Positions 49,409-62,140 of a stretch of DNA of 64,000 bases are shown piece after piece. The stretch is from positions 558,001 through 622,000 of the forward strand of contig JAIXWO010000021.1 in NCBI GenBank assembly GCA_027491235.1, given 5' to 3'. A program made the position numbers and the translations under genes. Source of the stretch: Sphingomonadales bacterium (GTDB taxonomy: Bacteria; Pseudomonadota; Alphaproteobacteria; Sphingomonadales; Sphingomonadaceae). The stretch's first letter is position 1; each line of letters begins with the position of its first letter. Under the pieces are notes generated by a model. That model was given only the letters and a program-made list of their open reading frames with translations, did not search any database and was not told the origin of the DNA.

Positions 49409-49442
49409 AAGGGTCGCAGTGCCGAAAGGTTCTGCGGCCCTT
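49409..49442. terminator. Terminator-like hairpin between mini-ORF and phhA
   Basis: AAGGGTCGCAG (49409-49419) pairs with CTGCGGCCCTT (49432-49442), eleven pairs with one G-U, around a twelve-base loop. Neither strand has a long T run, so it may be a terminator in both directions or the 3' hairpin of a small RNA. The stretch 49318-49408 holds nothing else I can name. Confidence 0.55.
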
Positions 49443-49443
49443 C

Positions 49444-50319
49444 TCATGTCTGGGGTGTGCGGCCTTTGGCATGGTCCTGCGTGCCCCGCGTATAAATGCG
49501 GTCGTGGGGCAGGATGTCGGCAACTCCAATGTCAGGCAGTGCCTGTAACTCATGATAGAGCGGGCCGAAGTCCGTCTCGACTGTCACCTTCAACAAATGG
49601 GCAAGGCTGGGGATGACAAAATAGCTCTGCTGGAAATCATCAATCCTATATTCGGTGCGCATCAGGCGCAGCAGATCAAAGCCCAGCCGGTTGGGGCTGG
49701 GATTGTCGAGCGCGAAGAGGCTTTCCGCATGGCTGGAAACGACGCCCGCGCCATAGGTGCGTATCTGTCCGCCCTCTTCGATCAGCCCGAATTCAACCGT
49801 ATACCAATACAGCCGCGCCAGCTTGTGCAGCGCGCCAAAGCCAAGGCTGCGCAATCCGCCGCGCCCATAGGCGACCATGTAATCGGCAAAGACCGGATCG
49901 GCGAGCATCGGCACATGGCCGAAGACGTCATGGAAGACATCAGGTTCCTGCAGATAGTCGATCTGGTCGGGCCGCCGGATGAAATTGCCTGCCGGAAAGC
50001 GTCGGTTGGCCAAATGTTCAAAGAAGACGGCGTCCGGCACAAGGCCGGGAACGGCGACGACTGACCAGCCGGTCGCCGCTGTCAGCCGCGCGTTGAGCTC
50101 ACGATAGTCGGGTATGCCGGGGCGGGAGAGGCGCAGCACATCGAGCCCGCGCAGGAAAGCGTCTGCCGCACGGCCGGGGAGCATCTCTGACTGGCGGGCA
50201 AAGAGCCGGTCCCACATGGTGTGGTCGACTGCGCTGAAGGCGTCCCAATCCTGCGGGATCGTCCAGTCCGCCGCCGCGCCGGGAGGTAGCGTGTCATGGA
50301 TATGGGACGCATCGGACAT
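49444..50319 (-). CDS. phhA: Phenylalanine 4-monooxygenase
   Basis: This pterin-dependent iron enzyme converts phenylalanine to tyrosine. The 291-residue length is that of bacterial phenylalanine hydroxylases. The iron ligands are His130 and His135 in DVFHDVFGHVP and Glu176 in YWYTVEFG. A pterin-binding region lies around the PDAVFFEHLANRRFP and RPDQIDYLQEPD segments. The start ATG at 50319 gives a normal N-terminus. No carbinolamine dehydratase gene is adjacent. A strong palindrome lies just upstream and is probably its control site. Confidence 0.96.
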   Translation of the reverse strand: MSDASHIHDTLPPGAAADWTIPQDWDAFSAVDHTMWDRLFARQSEMLPGRAADAFLRGLDVLRLSRPGIPDYRELNARLTAATGWSVVAVPGLVPDAVFFEHLANRRFPAGNFIRRPDQIDYLQEPDVFHDVFGHVPMLADPVFADYMVAYGRGGLRSLGFGALHKLARLYWYTVEFGLIEEGGQIRTYGAGVVSSHAESLFALDNPSPNRLGFDLLRLMRTEYRIDDFQQSYFVIPSLAHLLKVTVETDFGPLYHELQALPDIGVADILPHDRIYTRGTQDHAKGRTPQT

Positions 50320-50333
50320 GCGCCCAGAGTAGC

Positions 50334-50363
50334 GCCAACCAGTTTCAATTGAAACCAGTTGGC
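50334..50363. promoter_or_regulatory. Palindromic operator candidate for phhA
   Basis: The core GTTTCAATTGAAAC (50342-50355) is an exact 14-base palindrome. It is extended on both sides by GCCAAC and GTTGGC with two unpaired positions between, giving a 30-base near-palindrome. It begins 14 bases before the phhA ATG on the minus strand and lies within the 54 bases between gyrB and phhA. This is the pattern of a dimeric repressor or activator site, perhaps of the MarR or Lrp type; the factor is not identified. Confidence 0.65.
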
Positions 50364-50373
50364 ACGATCTGGA

Positions 50374-54613
<4,240 letters not shown>

Positions 54614-54626
54614 GATGCAGAAATAG

Positions 54627-54658
54627 GAAGGCCCGCTTGCCAGTGCAAACGGGCCTTC
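54627..54658 (-). terminator. Hairpin between P450 and fadD
   Basis: GAAGGCCCG (54627-54635) pairs exactly with CGGGCCTTC (54650-54658). On the minus strand it is followed by CTATTTC, a weak U tract. It could end or attenuate the P450 transcript before fadD. Confidence 0.6.
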
Positions 54659-54680
54659 AAAAATACTGCCAAAATGGAGA

Positions 54681-55937
54681 TCAATATTTGGTCAGTTCGA
54701 CCTGCATCGACTTATAGCCATGCACGAAGCTGGCCGGAACGCGGACGGGCTCTTCCAGCACATTCACCCGCAGGCGACGCTTCTGCATTTCGGAGATCAG
54801 CGTCGTCAGCTGCAGTTCGGCAACTCGGGCGCCGACACAGCGGTGGATGCCATAGCCGAAGGACAGATGGCGGCGGGCATTTTCGCGGTCGACGATGATC
54901 TTGTCGCCATCGGGGAAGACGCTCTCATCCCGATTGGCGGAGCAATACCAAAGCGCCAGCTTATCGCGCTTCTTGATCTGGTGGCCGAACAGTTCGGTGT
55001 CCTCCGTCGCGGTGCGGCGCATGTGCGCGAGCGGGGTCTGCCAGCGGATCAGCTCATGCATCGCGTTGACGGCGAGGTCATGGTCGTGGTTCTGCTCCAG
55101 CTTGGCGCGCTCCTCGGGGAACTTGTCGAGCCCGTAAGCAAAGGCCGTCATCGAATTGCGCGTCGTGTCATTGCCGCCGACGATCAGGAGGATAAGGTTC
55201 CCCATGAATTCCTGATGGCTCATATGCTTCATCGCGTCGGACTGGAGCATGATCGAGATGAGGTCATGCTTGCCGGGGTTCTGGGCCTTTTTATCCCACA
55301 GGTCCTTGAAGGACGCGCCCATTTCAAAGGCGGTGGCGAGCCGGTGCTGGCGCTGTTCCAGCGTCCCGAAGCTTTCGATATCGCCCAGCACGTCTGACCA
55401 ATGGGTCAGCTTGTGGCGTTCCTCAAACGGGAAGTCGAACAGGATGGCGAGCATCTGCGTCGTCAGTTCGATCGACAGCTTTTCCACCCAGTCAAACGGC
55501 GTGTTGAGCGGCAGGCTGTCGAGGACAGCGGCGGTGCGTGCAACGGTTTCGGCGCGCATCCGTTCCACTTCGGCGGGGCCAAAGGCAGGCGCGACGGTGC
55601 GGCGCTGGGCTGTATGCTGCGGCGGGTCCATCGCGATGAACATCGGCATCGGCACATCGCCTTCCTGCAGATGGTCGATGCCGTCACCGGCAACCGTGAT
55701 GCCGCCATATTCCCAACTGGACGAAAAGACCTTGGGCAGCGCCTCAATATGCATGATCGGCTTGTAGGTCGTGACGGACCAATAGGGGCCGAACTTGGAC
55801 TCCGGGCAGTAATGGATGGGCGCGGTTTCGCGCATCTGCCGCATCGGTTCCTGCCACACATCATTGGCAAAAAGCTCCGCGCGGGAGACATCCCAAGGGT
55901 TTGCTTCGACTGCTTCGTCCTTCAGCACGGTGGCCAT
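54681..55937 (-). CDS. Cytochrome P450, CYP153-like
   Basis: The 418-residue soluble P450 has the I-helix motif GGNDTTRNS, the K-helix HELIRWQ (ExxR), and the haem-binding FGYGIHRCVG with Cys367. The GGNDTTRN and HLSFGYGIHRCVGARVAELQ segments are typical of CYP153, the alkane and fatty-acid omega-hydroxylases. It needs a ferredoxin and reductase, which are not adjacent. The ATG at 55937 has an inverted-repeat promoter region upstream. The following fadD gene fits a pathway from alkane-derived acids to acyl-CoA; CYP153 assignment is by motif, not by full comparison. Confidence 0.92.
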   Translation of the reverse strand: MATVLKDEAVEANPWDVSRAELFANDVWQEPMRQMRETAPIHYCPESKFGPYWSVTTYKPIMHIEALPKVFSSSWEYGGITVAGDGIDHLQEGDVPMPMFIAMDPPQHTAQRRTVAPAFGPAEVERMRAETVARTAAVLDSLPLNTPFDWVEKLSIELTTQMLAILFDFPFEERHKLTHWSDVLGDIESFGTLEQRQHRLATAFEMGASFKDLWDKKAQNPGKHDLISIMLQSDAMKHMSHQEFMGNLILLIVGGNDTTRNSMTAFAYGLDKFPEERAKLEQNHDHDLAVNAMHELIRWQTPLAHMRRTATEDTELFGHQIKKRDKLALWYCSANRDESVFPDGDKIIVDRENARRHLSFGYGIHRCVGARVAELQLTTLISEMQKRRLRVNVLEEPVRVPASFVHGYKSMQVELTKY

Positions 55938-55980
55938 GCCAGTCCGCTCCTATTTGTTTTTAGATCCAGTTTCAGTCTGC

Positions 55981-55997
55981 CACTGTTTACATCAGTG
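55981..55997. promoter_or_regulatory. Inverted repeat in the P450 promoter region
   Basis: CACTG and CAGTG flank a seven-base centre (55981-55997), and the adjacent bases read TTGACA on the minus strand at 55996-56001, a good -35 element. The -10 element 17 bases further is poor. The arrangement looks like a repressor site, TetR-like in style, covering a promoter; no regulator gene is adjacent. Confidence 0.45.
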
Positions 55998-56067
55998 TCA
56001 ATGGGATTCGGCGCAAGCCTGCGGCAAATGACGGGTGCTTGCGATGAAGTGAGCGGCGGGGCGGGCG

Positions 56068-57282
56068 TCAGCGCTTACGGCGCAGGAAGGACAGCAGCCC
56101 CGGCCCTGATTTCAGCACCCCGCGCCGGAACAGTCCGGCCGTAATCCAGATGGTGATGGCGACCCAAAGCCCCTGCCAGCCAAGCGCGACAAGATGCGGC
56201 CAAATCTCCGGCTCATTCGCCGCGCGAGCCGCCATCGCAAAGGGGGAACTGAACGGGAAGATTTCGGCAAAGCGGGCCAGACCACTCTCCGGAGCACCGG
56301 CGGCAGCCGAAGACAGGCCGAACATCGCCACCTGAAAGATGGTGATGGGCAGCGACATCATCTGGATTTCGCGCATGGTGGAGGCCTGCGCGCCCACGCC
56401 GAGGAAGATCGCACCCAGCAGCATGAACGCCATGGTGAAATAGAGTGCGCAGAGCAGGAGGAACGCAGGCAGGCCGACAGCCGCAGCAATGGGCGGCAAA
56501 GGAATGAAACTGGCGGACAAGGCAATGGCGACGCCCGCCAATCCCGCCCAGAAGCTGACAAAGAGCAGGGCCACGCCGAACATGCCGATCAGCTTCCCGA
56601 GGAAGACCGCTTCCAGCGGCGCTGCAGCCGCAAGGATTTCGATGACCTTGTTGGACTTTTCCTCCGCCAACATCCCCACCGATTGACCGGCGAGCAGCAG
56701 CGTCAGGAAGAAGATGCCGAACACCGCGGCATAGCCGGTGGCATGCTTGCTGCTTGCACTTGCGGTTGTGACTTTCTTGTCCGTCGTTTGCGCATGGCTC
56801 AACTGCGTGCCCGGCGCGATGCCGGCCTTTCGGTCGCGCAGGGCCTGTTCTGCCAATGTCGCCAGATAAATGGAGCGCCGCCCGTCTTCCTTCAGGATGG
56901 TCGGCTTTTCAAGCGGACCATAAAGAATGGCGACAAAGTTGGGGTCAGACTGCGCCAGCAGAGTTTGCGCGACGGCGGCACTGTTGGTGCCATGCTTCGG
57001 GATGAGGTCAAGCTTCGGCGGCTGGATTTCACGCGGTAGCATTGTCCGGAGGCGCGCGTCCGCTGCGACCAGAAAGGGCCCGTCTGACGGGGTGGCGATG
57101 ATGCCGATGCGCGTCTTGTCCTGCGATGTATCGGCAATTTGGGCCGCGCCCGTCAGGCCCAACAGGCTCATCAAAATCATGAACAAAGGCGCGAGCAGGA
57201 ACAGCAGGAAGGTGGGGGTTGCCACCACAGCGGTAAAGTCGCGTCGCGCAACAACCAGCGCCTGTCGGGTAAAGGCGCTCAT
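56068..57282 (-). CDS. ABC-2 type exporter, permease subunit (NatB-like)
   Basis: The 404-residue protein has one N-terminal transmembrane helix (about residues 22-45), a large extracytoplasmic region (about 46-185) and then five or six transmembrane segments in the C-terminal half, the NatB/ABC-2 layout. The segment LAEEKSNKVIEIL is the conserved cytoplasmic coupling motif of this family. It pairs with the ATPase encoded upstream; the start overlaps that gene's stop (ATGA). The substrate is unknown; sodium or a drug is possible from the family. Confidence 0.88.
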   Translation of the reverse strand: MSAFTRQALVVARRDFTAVVATPTFLLFLLAPLFMILMSLLGLTGAAQIADTSQDKTRIGIIATPSDGPFLVAADARLRTMLPREIQPPKLDLIPKHGTNSAAVAQTLLAQSDPNFVAILYGPLEKPTILKEDGRRSIYLATLAEQALRDRKAGIAPGTQLSHAQTTDKKVTTASASSKHATGYAAVFGIFFLTLLLAGQSVGMLAEEKSNKVIEILAAAAPLEAVFLGKLIGMFGVALLFVSFWAGLAGVAIALSASFIPLPPIAAAVGLPAFLLLCALYFTMAFMLLGAIFLGVGAQASTMREIQMMSLPITIFQVAMFGLSSAAAGAPESGLARFAEIFPFSSPFAMAARAANEPEIWPHLVALGWQGLWVAITIWITAGLFRRGVLKSGPGLLSFLRRKR

Positions 57283-58205
57283 GCCTGAGCCTCCGCATCG
57301 GCGCGCTTTGCATCAGAGACGATGCGGACAAAAGCGTCATGCAGGCCCGGGCGCTGCATCGAGAGTCCGGCAATGCCATGGCCTGCCGAAATGAGGGAGA
57401 GGAGCATGGGTTCCGCCCCGCCATCGGGCACCTGAAAGCGCCAGGTCCGGCCATCGAAGCGCGCGTCGGCCGGGAGGAGGGCGCCGGCCTCTGCCGCCCG
57501 GTCACACGGCACGTACTGCGCCTGCATCGGCAGGAGCCCGCGCGCCTCGTCCACTGTGCCTTCAAAGCGGCGCTGCCCGCCCGCAATCACCGCGATGCGT
57601 TCGCACAGCCGCTCCGCATGGCTCATGACATGGGTTGAAAAAAGGATCGTCGCCCCCCGGTCCTGCTCAGACCGGACCAGCGCTTCGAGATGTTCCTGAT
57701 TAACGGGGTCGAGCCCCGAAAAGGGTTCATCCAGCACGATGAGCTCGGGCCGGTGGACAATGCTGCCGAGCAGCTGGACAAGCTGCGCCATGCCTTTGGA
57801 CATCTGGCGGATCTTGCGGTCGACCGCATAGCCGAGGCCGGAGGCTTCCATCATCTCGCCTGCGCGCTTGCGGCCGGTCGCCCAATCCAGACCGCGCAGC
57901 GCGCCCATGAAGGCAATCGCCTCGCGCGCCTTCATCGCCGGATAAAGCCCGCGCTCTTCGGGAAGATAGCCGACCCTGTGGCTCACCTTGCGGGGGTCGG
58001 CATGGCCAAGAAGCGTGCGCTTACCCGCATCGGGATCAATAATGCCAAGCACCATGCGCAACGTCGTCGTCTTGCCCGCCCCATTGGGCCCAAGCACGCC
58101 GTAGATCATCCCGCGGGGAACGGAGAGGCTGACGCCGCGCACGGCGGGTGTTCCGCCGAATGTCTTGATCAAGCCTTCTGCCCAAACGGGCCTGTCATCC
58201 GTCAA
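57279..58205 (-). CDS. ABC-2 type exporter, ATP-binding subunit (NatA-like)
   Basis: The 308-residue ATPase has Walker A GPNGAGKTT, the signature QMSKGMAQLVQLL (a common variant in this group), Walker B LIVLDEPFSGLD and the H-loop STHVMSHAERL. A C-terminal extension of about 80 residues is typical of NatA-type subunits. It is translated together with the permease. The next gene on the other strand, queG, begins 45 bases upstream, so the two share a divergent promoter region. Confidence 0.94.
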   Translation of the reverse strand: MTDDRPVWAEGLIKTFGGTPAVRGVSLSVPRGMIYGVLGPNGAGKTTTLRMVLGIIDPDAGKRTLLGHADPRKVSHRVGYLPEERGLYPAMKAREAIAFMGALRGLDWATGRKRAGEMMEASGLGYAVDRKIRQMSKGMAQLVQLLGSIVHRPELIVLDEPFSGLDPVNQEHLEALVRSEQDRGATILFSTHVMSHAERLCERIAVIAGGQRRFEGTVDEARGLLPMQAQYVPCDRAAEAGALLPADARFDGRTWRFQVPDGGAEPMLLSLISAGHGIAGLSMQRPGLHDAFVRIVSDAKRADAEAQA

Positions 58206-58250
58206 CGTCGCATTCCCTCGTCGTTCGTTGCGTGGTAGCGACCACAGACC

Positions 58251-59309
58251 ATGCCTAGCAAGCCTTCCCCTACAAAAGCGCTAACATCGGCTGATGTGAA
58301 GGCCGAGGCCGCCCGGCTGGGTTTTGTCGCCTGCGGCATCACCCATGCGGCCCATGATTTCGGCCCGCGTCTGCGGGATTGGCTGGCAGCGGGGTCGCAT
58401 GGCCAGATGGGCTGGATGGAGGACCGCGCCGACCAAAGGGCAGGGCCACAGGCGCTCTGGCCCGAGGCCCGCTCTGTCATCATGCTGGGGATGAGTTACG
58501 CGCCGACAGTCGATCCACTGGCGCTGGCCGACGTGCGGGACCGCGGGCGCATCTCCGTCTATGCGCAGGGCCAAGATTATCACGATGTGGTGAAGAAGGC
58601 GCTGAAGGCGCTCGCCCGCTGGATGGTGGCGCAAGCGCCCAATGACCTAAAAGTCTTCGTCGATACCGCCCCCGTCATGGAAAAACCGTTGGCCGGACAG
58701 GCTGGGCTTGGCTGGCAGGGCAAGCATACCAACCTCGTCAGCCGCGACCATGGCAGCTGGCTGTTCTTGGGGTCGATCTACACCACGCTCGATCTGGAGG
58801 TGGACGCTGCCTCTGCCGACACCTGCGGCAGCTGCACCGCCTGCCAGACGGCCTGCCCGACCGATGCCTTTCCGGCCCCCTATCAGCTCGATGCGCGACG
58901 CTGCATTTCCTATCTGACAATCGAGCATAAGGGGCCAATCCCGCATGCATTCCGCCGTGCGATGGGCAATCGCATTTACGGCTGTGATGATTGTCTGGCG
59001 GCCTGCCCTTGGAACAAGTTTGCGGAGGCGGCGTCGGCCAATAAGGCTTTTGCTGCGCGTGCTGAGCTTGCCATGCCGCGCTTGGCCGATTTGCTCGCGC
59101 TGGATGACGTGTCGTTCCGCCGGGTGTTTTCAGGATCACCGATTAAAAGGATTGGCCGGGACCGGATGGTCCGCAATGCCGCAATTGCCGCGGGCAACAG
59201 CCGGGATCAGGCGTTGGCGCCGCCGCTCGGGAAGCTGCTCCATGACGCGGATGAGACTGTGCGGGAGGCCGCCTCTTGGGCTCTGGCAGAGCTTAGCGCT
59301 TCATCCTGA
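58251..59309 (+). CDS. queG: Epoxyqueuosine reductase
   Basis: The enzyme completes queuosine in tRNA by reducing epoxyqueuosine, using cobalamin and two [4Fe-4S] clusters. The 352-residue protein has an N-terminal DUF1730 region and the cluster motifs [12 protein letters not shown] and [17 protein letters not shown]-like repeats occupy the C-terminal end. Length is normal. Its 3' end overlaps by 17 bases the 3' end of the next gene on the other strand. Confidence 0.95.
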   Translation: MPSKPSPTKALTSADVKAEAARLGFVACGITHAAHDFGPRLRDWLAAGSHGQMGWMEDRADQRAGPQALWPEARSVIMLGMSYAPTVDPLALADVRDRGRISVYAQGQDYHDVVKKALKALARWMVAQAPNDLKVFVDTAPVMEKPLAGQAGLGWQGKHTNLVSRDHGSWLFLGSIYTTLDLEVDAASADTCGSCTACQTACPTDAFPAPYQLDARRCISYLTIEHKGPIPHAFRRAMGNRIYGCDDCLAACPWNKFAEAASANKAFAARAELAMPRLADLLALDDVSFRRVFSGSPIKRIGRDRMVRNAAIAAGNSRDQALAPPLGKLLHDADETVREAASWALAELSASS

Positions 59310-59757
59310 GGGCGGAGATGCAGCTGTTGCGCTCGGCATCGCGGCCATCGGCGACGCGGGCAGCAACAAAGGTGACCACCGGCTCTTTGCCTTCGGTCGG
59401 GGCGTAGAGATAGGTATCCAAGATACAGTCATTGGTTGCGAATTGCAGCTTGCGCGCCACAGCTTCGCGCACATCCTGCACCGGCGGGCCGAACAATTGG
59501 ACAAGGGTGCGGGCATTCTTCCCCATGACGCGGTCAAGCTCACTCATGGAGCGGGGGGCTTCGGCAGGCGGCATTCTGGTCTGCGGTTTCGCTGCCGGTT
59601 TGGCCTGAGGCTTTGCTTGCGGCTTTGGTTTCGTTTGGGCCTGCTTTTCCAGCGCGCGCAATTCCCAAAGCGGTGTGGCCGCGGCCAGGGGCTGGCCAAG
59701 GAAAAGCGCAATCCCAAGGCCGGTCAGCAAAGTGGGGAAGGAACAAATCCGTTGCAT
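59293..59757 (-). CDS. Secreted hypothetical protein with Lys-Pro-Gln-rich linker
   Basis: No family is recognised. The 154-residue protein has a signal peptide (cleavage after LAAAT, about residue 26) and a low-complexity linker of PKPQAK-type repeats (about 40-60). A compact domain of about 80 residues follows, containing [15 protein letters not shown] and a pair of Cys (NDCIL and NSCIS) that could form a disulfide. The LFGPP segment resembles small periplasmic 'SmpA/OmlA-like' turns but the match is weak. The ATG at 59757 begins the signal peptide; the in-frame ATG at 59844 overlaps the next gene. No good ribosome-binding site is visible. Confidence 0.7.
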   Translation of the reverse strand: MQRICSFPTLLTGLGIALFLGQPLAAATPLWELRALEKQAQTKPKPQAKPQAKPAAKPQTRMPPAEAPRSMSELDRVMGKNARTLVQLFGPPVQDVREAVARKLQFATNDCILDTYLYAPTEGKEPVVTFVAARVADGRDAERNSCISALRMKR

Positions 59758-59788
59758 CACAGGCAATTGGGCCAGATGCCCGATGGCG

Positions 59789-60991
59789 TCAACTCTCCGG
59801 TGGCGGGGCAGGCCTGAGCCGCCACTGCCTGCGGTCCGGCCCAATGTTGAAGCGCCGTGCGATCGTATAGTCGATGGTGGAAAACAAAAACCAGGCGAGG
59901 AACCAGCGCAGGCGGCGGAACGGGCCGGACACGCGCTTCAGCCAGTCGGTGGTGATCTCTTGGGCCTCAGCCATTTCTCCCTGACAGAAGTCCCGCATCT
60001 GGCGCGCGAAGGCGGCATCCTTGACCCGCAGCATGATTTCCAAATTGATGAAGATGCTCCGCGCGTCGTAATTGGCCGATCCGATATAGACGACATCATC
60101 GGCCACGATCAGCTTCATGTGGAGCTTGGCCGGGCGATATTCATAAATCTTGGCACCGCGCCGCAACAGCAGGCCATAGCAATGGCGCGCCGCGCCAATG
60201 GTGGTGATGTTGTCCGACAGAGCGGCTGTCATCAGACGCGCCTCGCCGCGGCGGGCCGCGCGGCCAAGGCGGCGCAAGAAGGTGAATTCCGGCGCAAAAT
60301 AGGCTTGGATCATGTCGACCGTCTTCGCTGCATCAAGGTCGGCGCGCAGCGCGCGGGCATAGGGGCTCAACCGCTCAAACGGGCCGCCCAGCTTCCATTG
60401 AAGGGCGCCTGCATGGTCGCTGCCGGCCGCGATGAGGCCCTGCAGACGCCGGATGCTCTGCTTTTGGCTCTGCATCCAGACCTGCAGGGCGTCGACATAG
60501 ATGGTCAGGTCGGAGGCTTTTTGCCCCTCGATCAGCAGGGACAGGTCATGCCAGGGCGGCGCATCTGTCTGCCGGAAATAGTCTTCGGCGATGTTGGCCC
60601 CGCCCACCAGCGCGCGTGTGCCATCGGCGATCAGGATTTTCTGATGGTTGCGCAGCAGATAGCGCCGCCCCAATCGGGGGAGGAAGCGGTCGATCCGCGC
60701 GCCGGCCTCCTGCAGCGGGTCAAGAAAGGACTCGGGCAAGAGTGCGCTGCCGAATCCATCAACCAGCAGCGTGACGGCCACGCCCCGGTTGCAGGCATCG
60801 ATCAGCGATTCGCGGACAGTCCGTCCCACAGCATCATCGGCGAAGATATAATAGCAGAGCCGAAGGCTGTCGCGCGCGCCTTCAATCAGCGCCAGAAGCC
60901 GGGAAAGCCGCGCCTCGGCGTCCACAATCACCGTCAGCCGGTGGTCGTCCACGGTGACGGTGTCGAAAGCTTGGGGCAAAGGCTGGCTCAC
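59789..60991 (-). CDS. Phospholipase D-family protein (cardiolipin synthase-like)
   Basis: The protein (about 400 residues) has two HKD active-site motifs. The first is [19 protein letters not shown] and the second [20 protein letters not shown], which define the family. There is no strong N-terminal membrane anchor, so it is closer to the ClsB-like type, and a hydrophobic stretch occurs near the C-terminus ([18 protein letters not shown]). It would make cardiolipin or exchange phospholipid headgroups. The start is uncertain: a GTG at 60991 has AAAGGCG upstream; an ATG at 61027 would extend into the rpoZ promoter. It is divergent from rpoZ. Confidence 0.85.
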   Translation of the reverse strand: MSQPLPQAFDTVTVDDHRLTVIVDAEARLSRLLALIEGARDSLRLCYYIFADDAVGRTVRESLIDACNRGVAVTLLVDGFGSALLPESFLDPLQEAGARIDRFLPRLGRRYLLRNHQKILIADGTRALVGGANIAEDYFRQTDAPPWHDLSLLIEGQKASDLTIYVDALQVWMQSQKQSIRRLQGLIAAGSDHAGALQWKLGGPFERLSPYARALRADLDAAKTVDMIQAYFAPEFTFLRRLGRAARRGEARLMTAALSDNITTIGAARHCYGLLLRRGAKIYEYRPAKLHMKLIVADDVVYIGSANYDARSIFINLEIMLRVKDAAFARQMRDFCQGEMAEAQEITTDWLKRVSGPFRRLRWFLAWFLFSTIDYTIARRFNIGPDRRQWRLRPAPPPES

Positions 60992-61012
60992 CGCGCCTTT
61001 AAGGCCAAATTC

Positions 61013-61041
61013 TTGACACGGATGCAAGCGACTGTTAGCTG
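61013..61041 (+). promoter_or_regulatory. Candidate promoter of rpoZ
   Basis: A consensus -35 TTGACA (61013-61018) is followed after 17 bases by TAGCTG-like sequence (61036-61041), which is only a weak -10. It lies about 40 bases before the rpoZ ATG. The region overlaps the 5' end of the longest possible PLD-family gene. Confidence 0.4.
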
Positions 61042-61078
61042 CTCCGCTTTCCCGACATACCGATTATGGAGGCGCTCG

Positions 61079-61423
61079 ATGGCGCGCGTTACTGTTGAAG
61101 ATTGCGTGGACAAGGTTTCCAACCGGTTCGATCTGGTTCTGGTCGCCGCGCAGCGTGCCCGCCAGATTTCGGGTGGCGCAGAGCTGACCGTGGATCGCGA
61201 CCGCGATAAGAACCCGGTTGTTGCCCTGCGTGAGATTGCCGATGAAACGGTTCTGCCGGTTGAGTTGCAGGAATGCATCGTATCTGGCCTCCAGCGCGTG
61301 CGCATCGATGATGAAGTCGAATCAGATGAAATGACCTCGCTGTCGAGCGCTGCTGAGGCGCTGCGCCTCACTGCGGCAGCTCCGCCACGCAACCAGAACC
61401 TCGGCGGCGATTACGACGGCTAA
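61079..61423 (+). CDS. rpoZ: RNA polymerase omega subunit
   Basis: The omega subunit helps assemble RNA polymerase. The 114-residue protein has the conserved [20 protein letters not shown] start and the AAQRARQIS and [12 protein letters not shown] segments. The acidic C-terminal tail is as in alphaproteobacteria. The ATG at 61079 has GGAGG six bases upstream. No spoT/rel gene follows; instead a bidirectional terminator and an HxlR gene lie downstream. Confidence 0.97.
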   Translation: MARVTVEDCVDKVSNRFDLVLVAAQRARQISGGAELTVDRDRDKNPVVALREIADETVLPVELQECIVSGLQRVRIDDEVESDEMTSLSSAAEALRLTAAAPPRNQNLGGDYDG

Positions 61424-61446
61424 ACCCGTCTCTCGTTTGCCGAAAC

Positions 61447-61482
61447 AAAAAGGCCCGGCCGCTTGATGCGCCGGGCCTTTTT
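61447..61482. terminator. Bidirectional terminator between rpoZ and hxlR
   Basis: AAAAAGGCCCGG (61447-61458) and CCGGGCCTTTTT (61471-61482) form a perfect twelve-pair stem with a loop of twelve bases. The T run on the plus strand and the A run on the left give a U tail in both directions, serving rpoZ and the convergent regulator gene. Confidence 0.92.
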
Positions 61483-61506
61483 TGTTGGGCTTTGAAAAGG
61501 GTCAGG

Positions 61507-61992
61507 TCAGGCGACGGCCTGCAGCCGAGGCATTTCGAGCGGCTTGATTTCGTGGGTATGCTTCCAGCACATATCGCCCAGCTGCAATTCGCGGCCATCA
61601 TGGGAGAGAATGCTGACCTTGCGGATCGGCTGCTCATCGCGCGTGTCGACCAGCACCGGCGTTGAGGGCGTGCCGGTTTCCCAAACTTCGCCCCATTGGC
61701 GCAAGGCAATCATGGCAGGCAAAAGGGCGGCGCCCTTTTCCGTCAGGCGATATTCAATCTTCCGGCGGTCATCGGGCATGGGTTCACGAGCCAAAATGCC
61801 GTGGTCAACCAGCCGGCCAAGGCGATTGGCAAGGATGTTGCGCGCAATGCCGAGCGTGGACTGGAACTCCTCAAAATGGCGCAGGCCATTAAAGGCCGCC
61901 CGCAGAATGAGAAATGACCAGCGTTCCCCCATCGACTCCAGCGCCGCTGGCAGTCCGCAATCCAAACACAGGTCTTCTTTCAACTCACCCAT
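61507..61992 (-). CDS. HxlR-family transcriptional regulator
   Basis: The 161-residue protein has the HxlR winged helix (GERWSFLILRAAFNGLRHFEEF, in two pieces, then ILANRLGRLVDHGIL). Two cysteines before it (CLDCGLP) match the redox or ligand site found in several HxlR proteins. A C-terminal extension of about 55 residues holds another Cys (GDMCWKH). It is divergent from the CC_3452-like gene, and palindromic sequence between them suggests self-regulation and control of that gene. The signal is unknown; thiol oxidation is plausible from the Cys. Confidence 0.9.
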   Translation of the reverse strand: MGELKEDLCLDCGLPAALESMGERWSFLILRAAFNGLRHFEEFQSTLGIARNILANRLGRLVDHGILAREPMPDDRRKIEYRLTEKGAALLPAMIALRQWGEVWETGTPSTPVLVDTRDEQPIRKVSILSHDGRELQLGDMCWKHTHEIKPLEMPRLQAVA

Positions 61993-62072
61993 TTGATTTT
62001 TTGACCTCTCAACCCATCTAAGCCGCGCAGGCTAACTCAAATTTGCCGCAACGCAAAATAATTTAAGTTTTG

Positions 62073-62082
62073 AGTTGCAACT
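62073..62082. promoter_or_regulatory. Operator candidate between hxlR and the CC_3452-like gene
   Basis: AGTTGCAACT is an exact ten-base palindrome. Nearby, TTTAAGTT (62062-62069) and AACTTAAA (62113-62120) form a second, wider inverted repeat, and the half-site GCAACTT recurs at 62111-62117. This repeated motif in a divergent promoter is what an HxlR dimer would use. Confidence 0.5.
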
Positions 62083-62140
62083 TGCAATCTAATTAAGTAG
62101 GTAGTGATTCGCAACTTAAAAAACGAAAGGACCTCCCCTT

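Noticed and set aside
59675-61078. Long N-terminal extension in frame with rpoZ
   Set aside because: The extension runs antisense through the phospholipase D-like gene; rpoZ has a conserved start and a ribosome-binding site at 61079.
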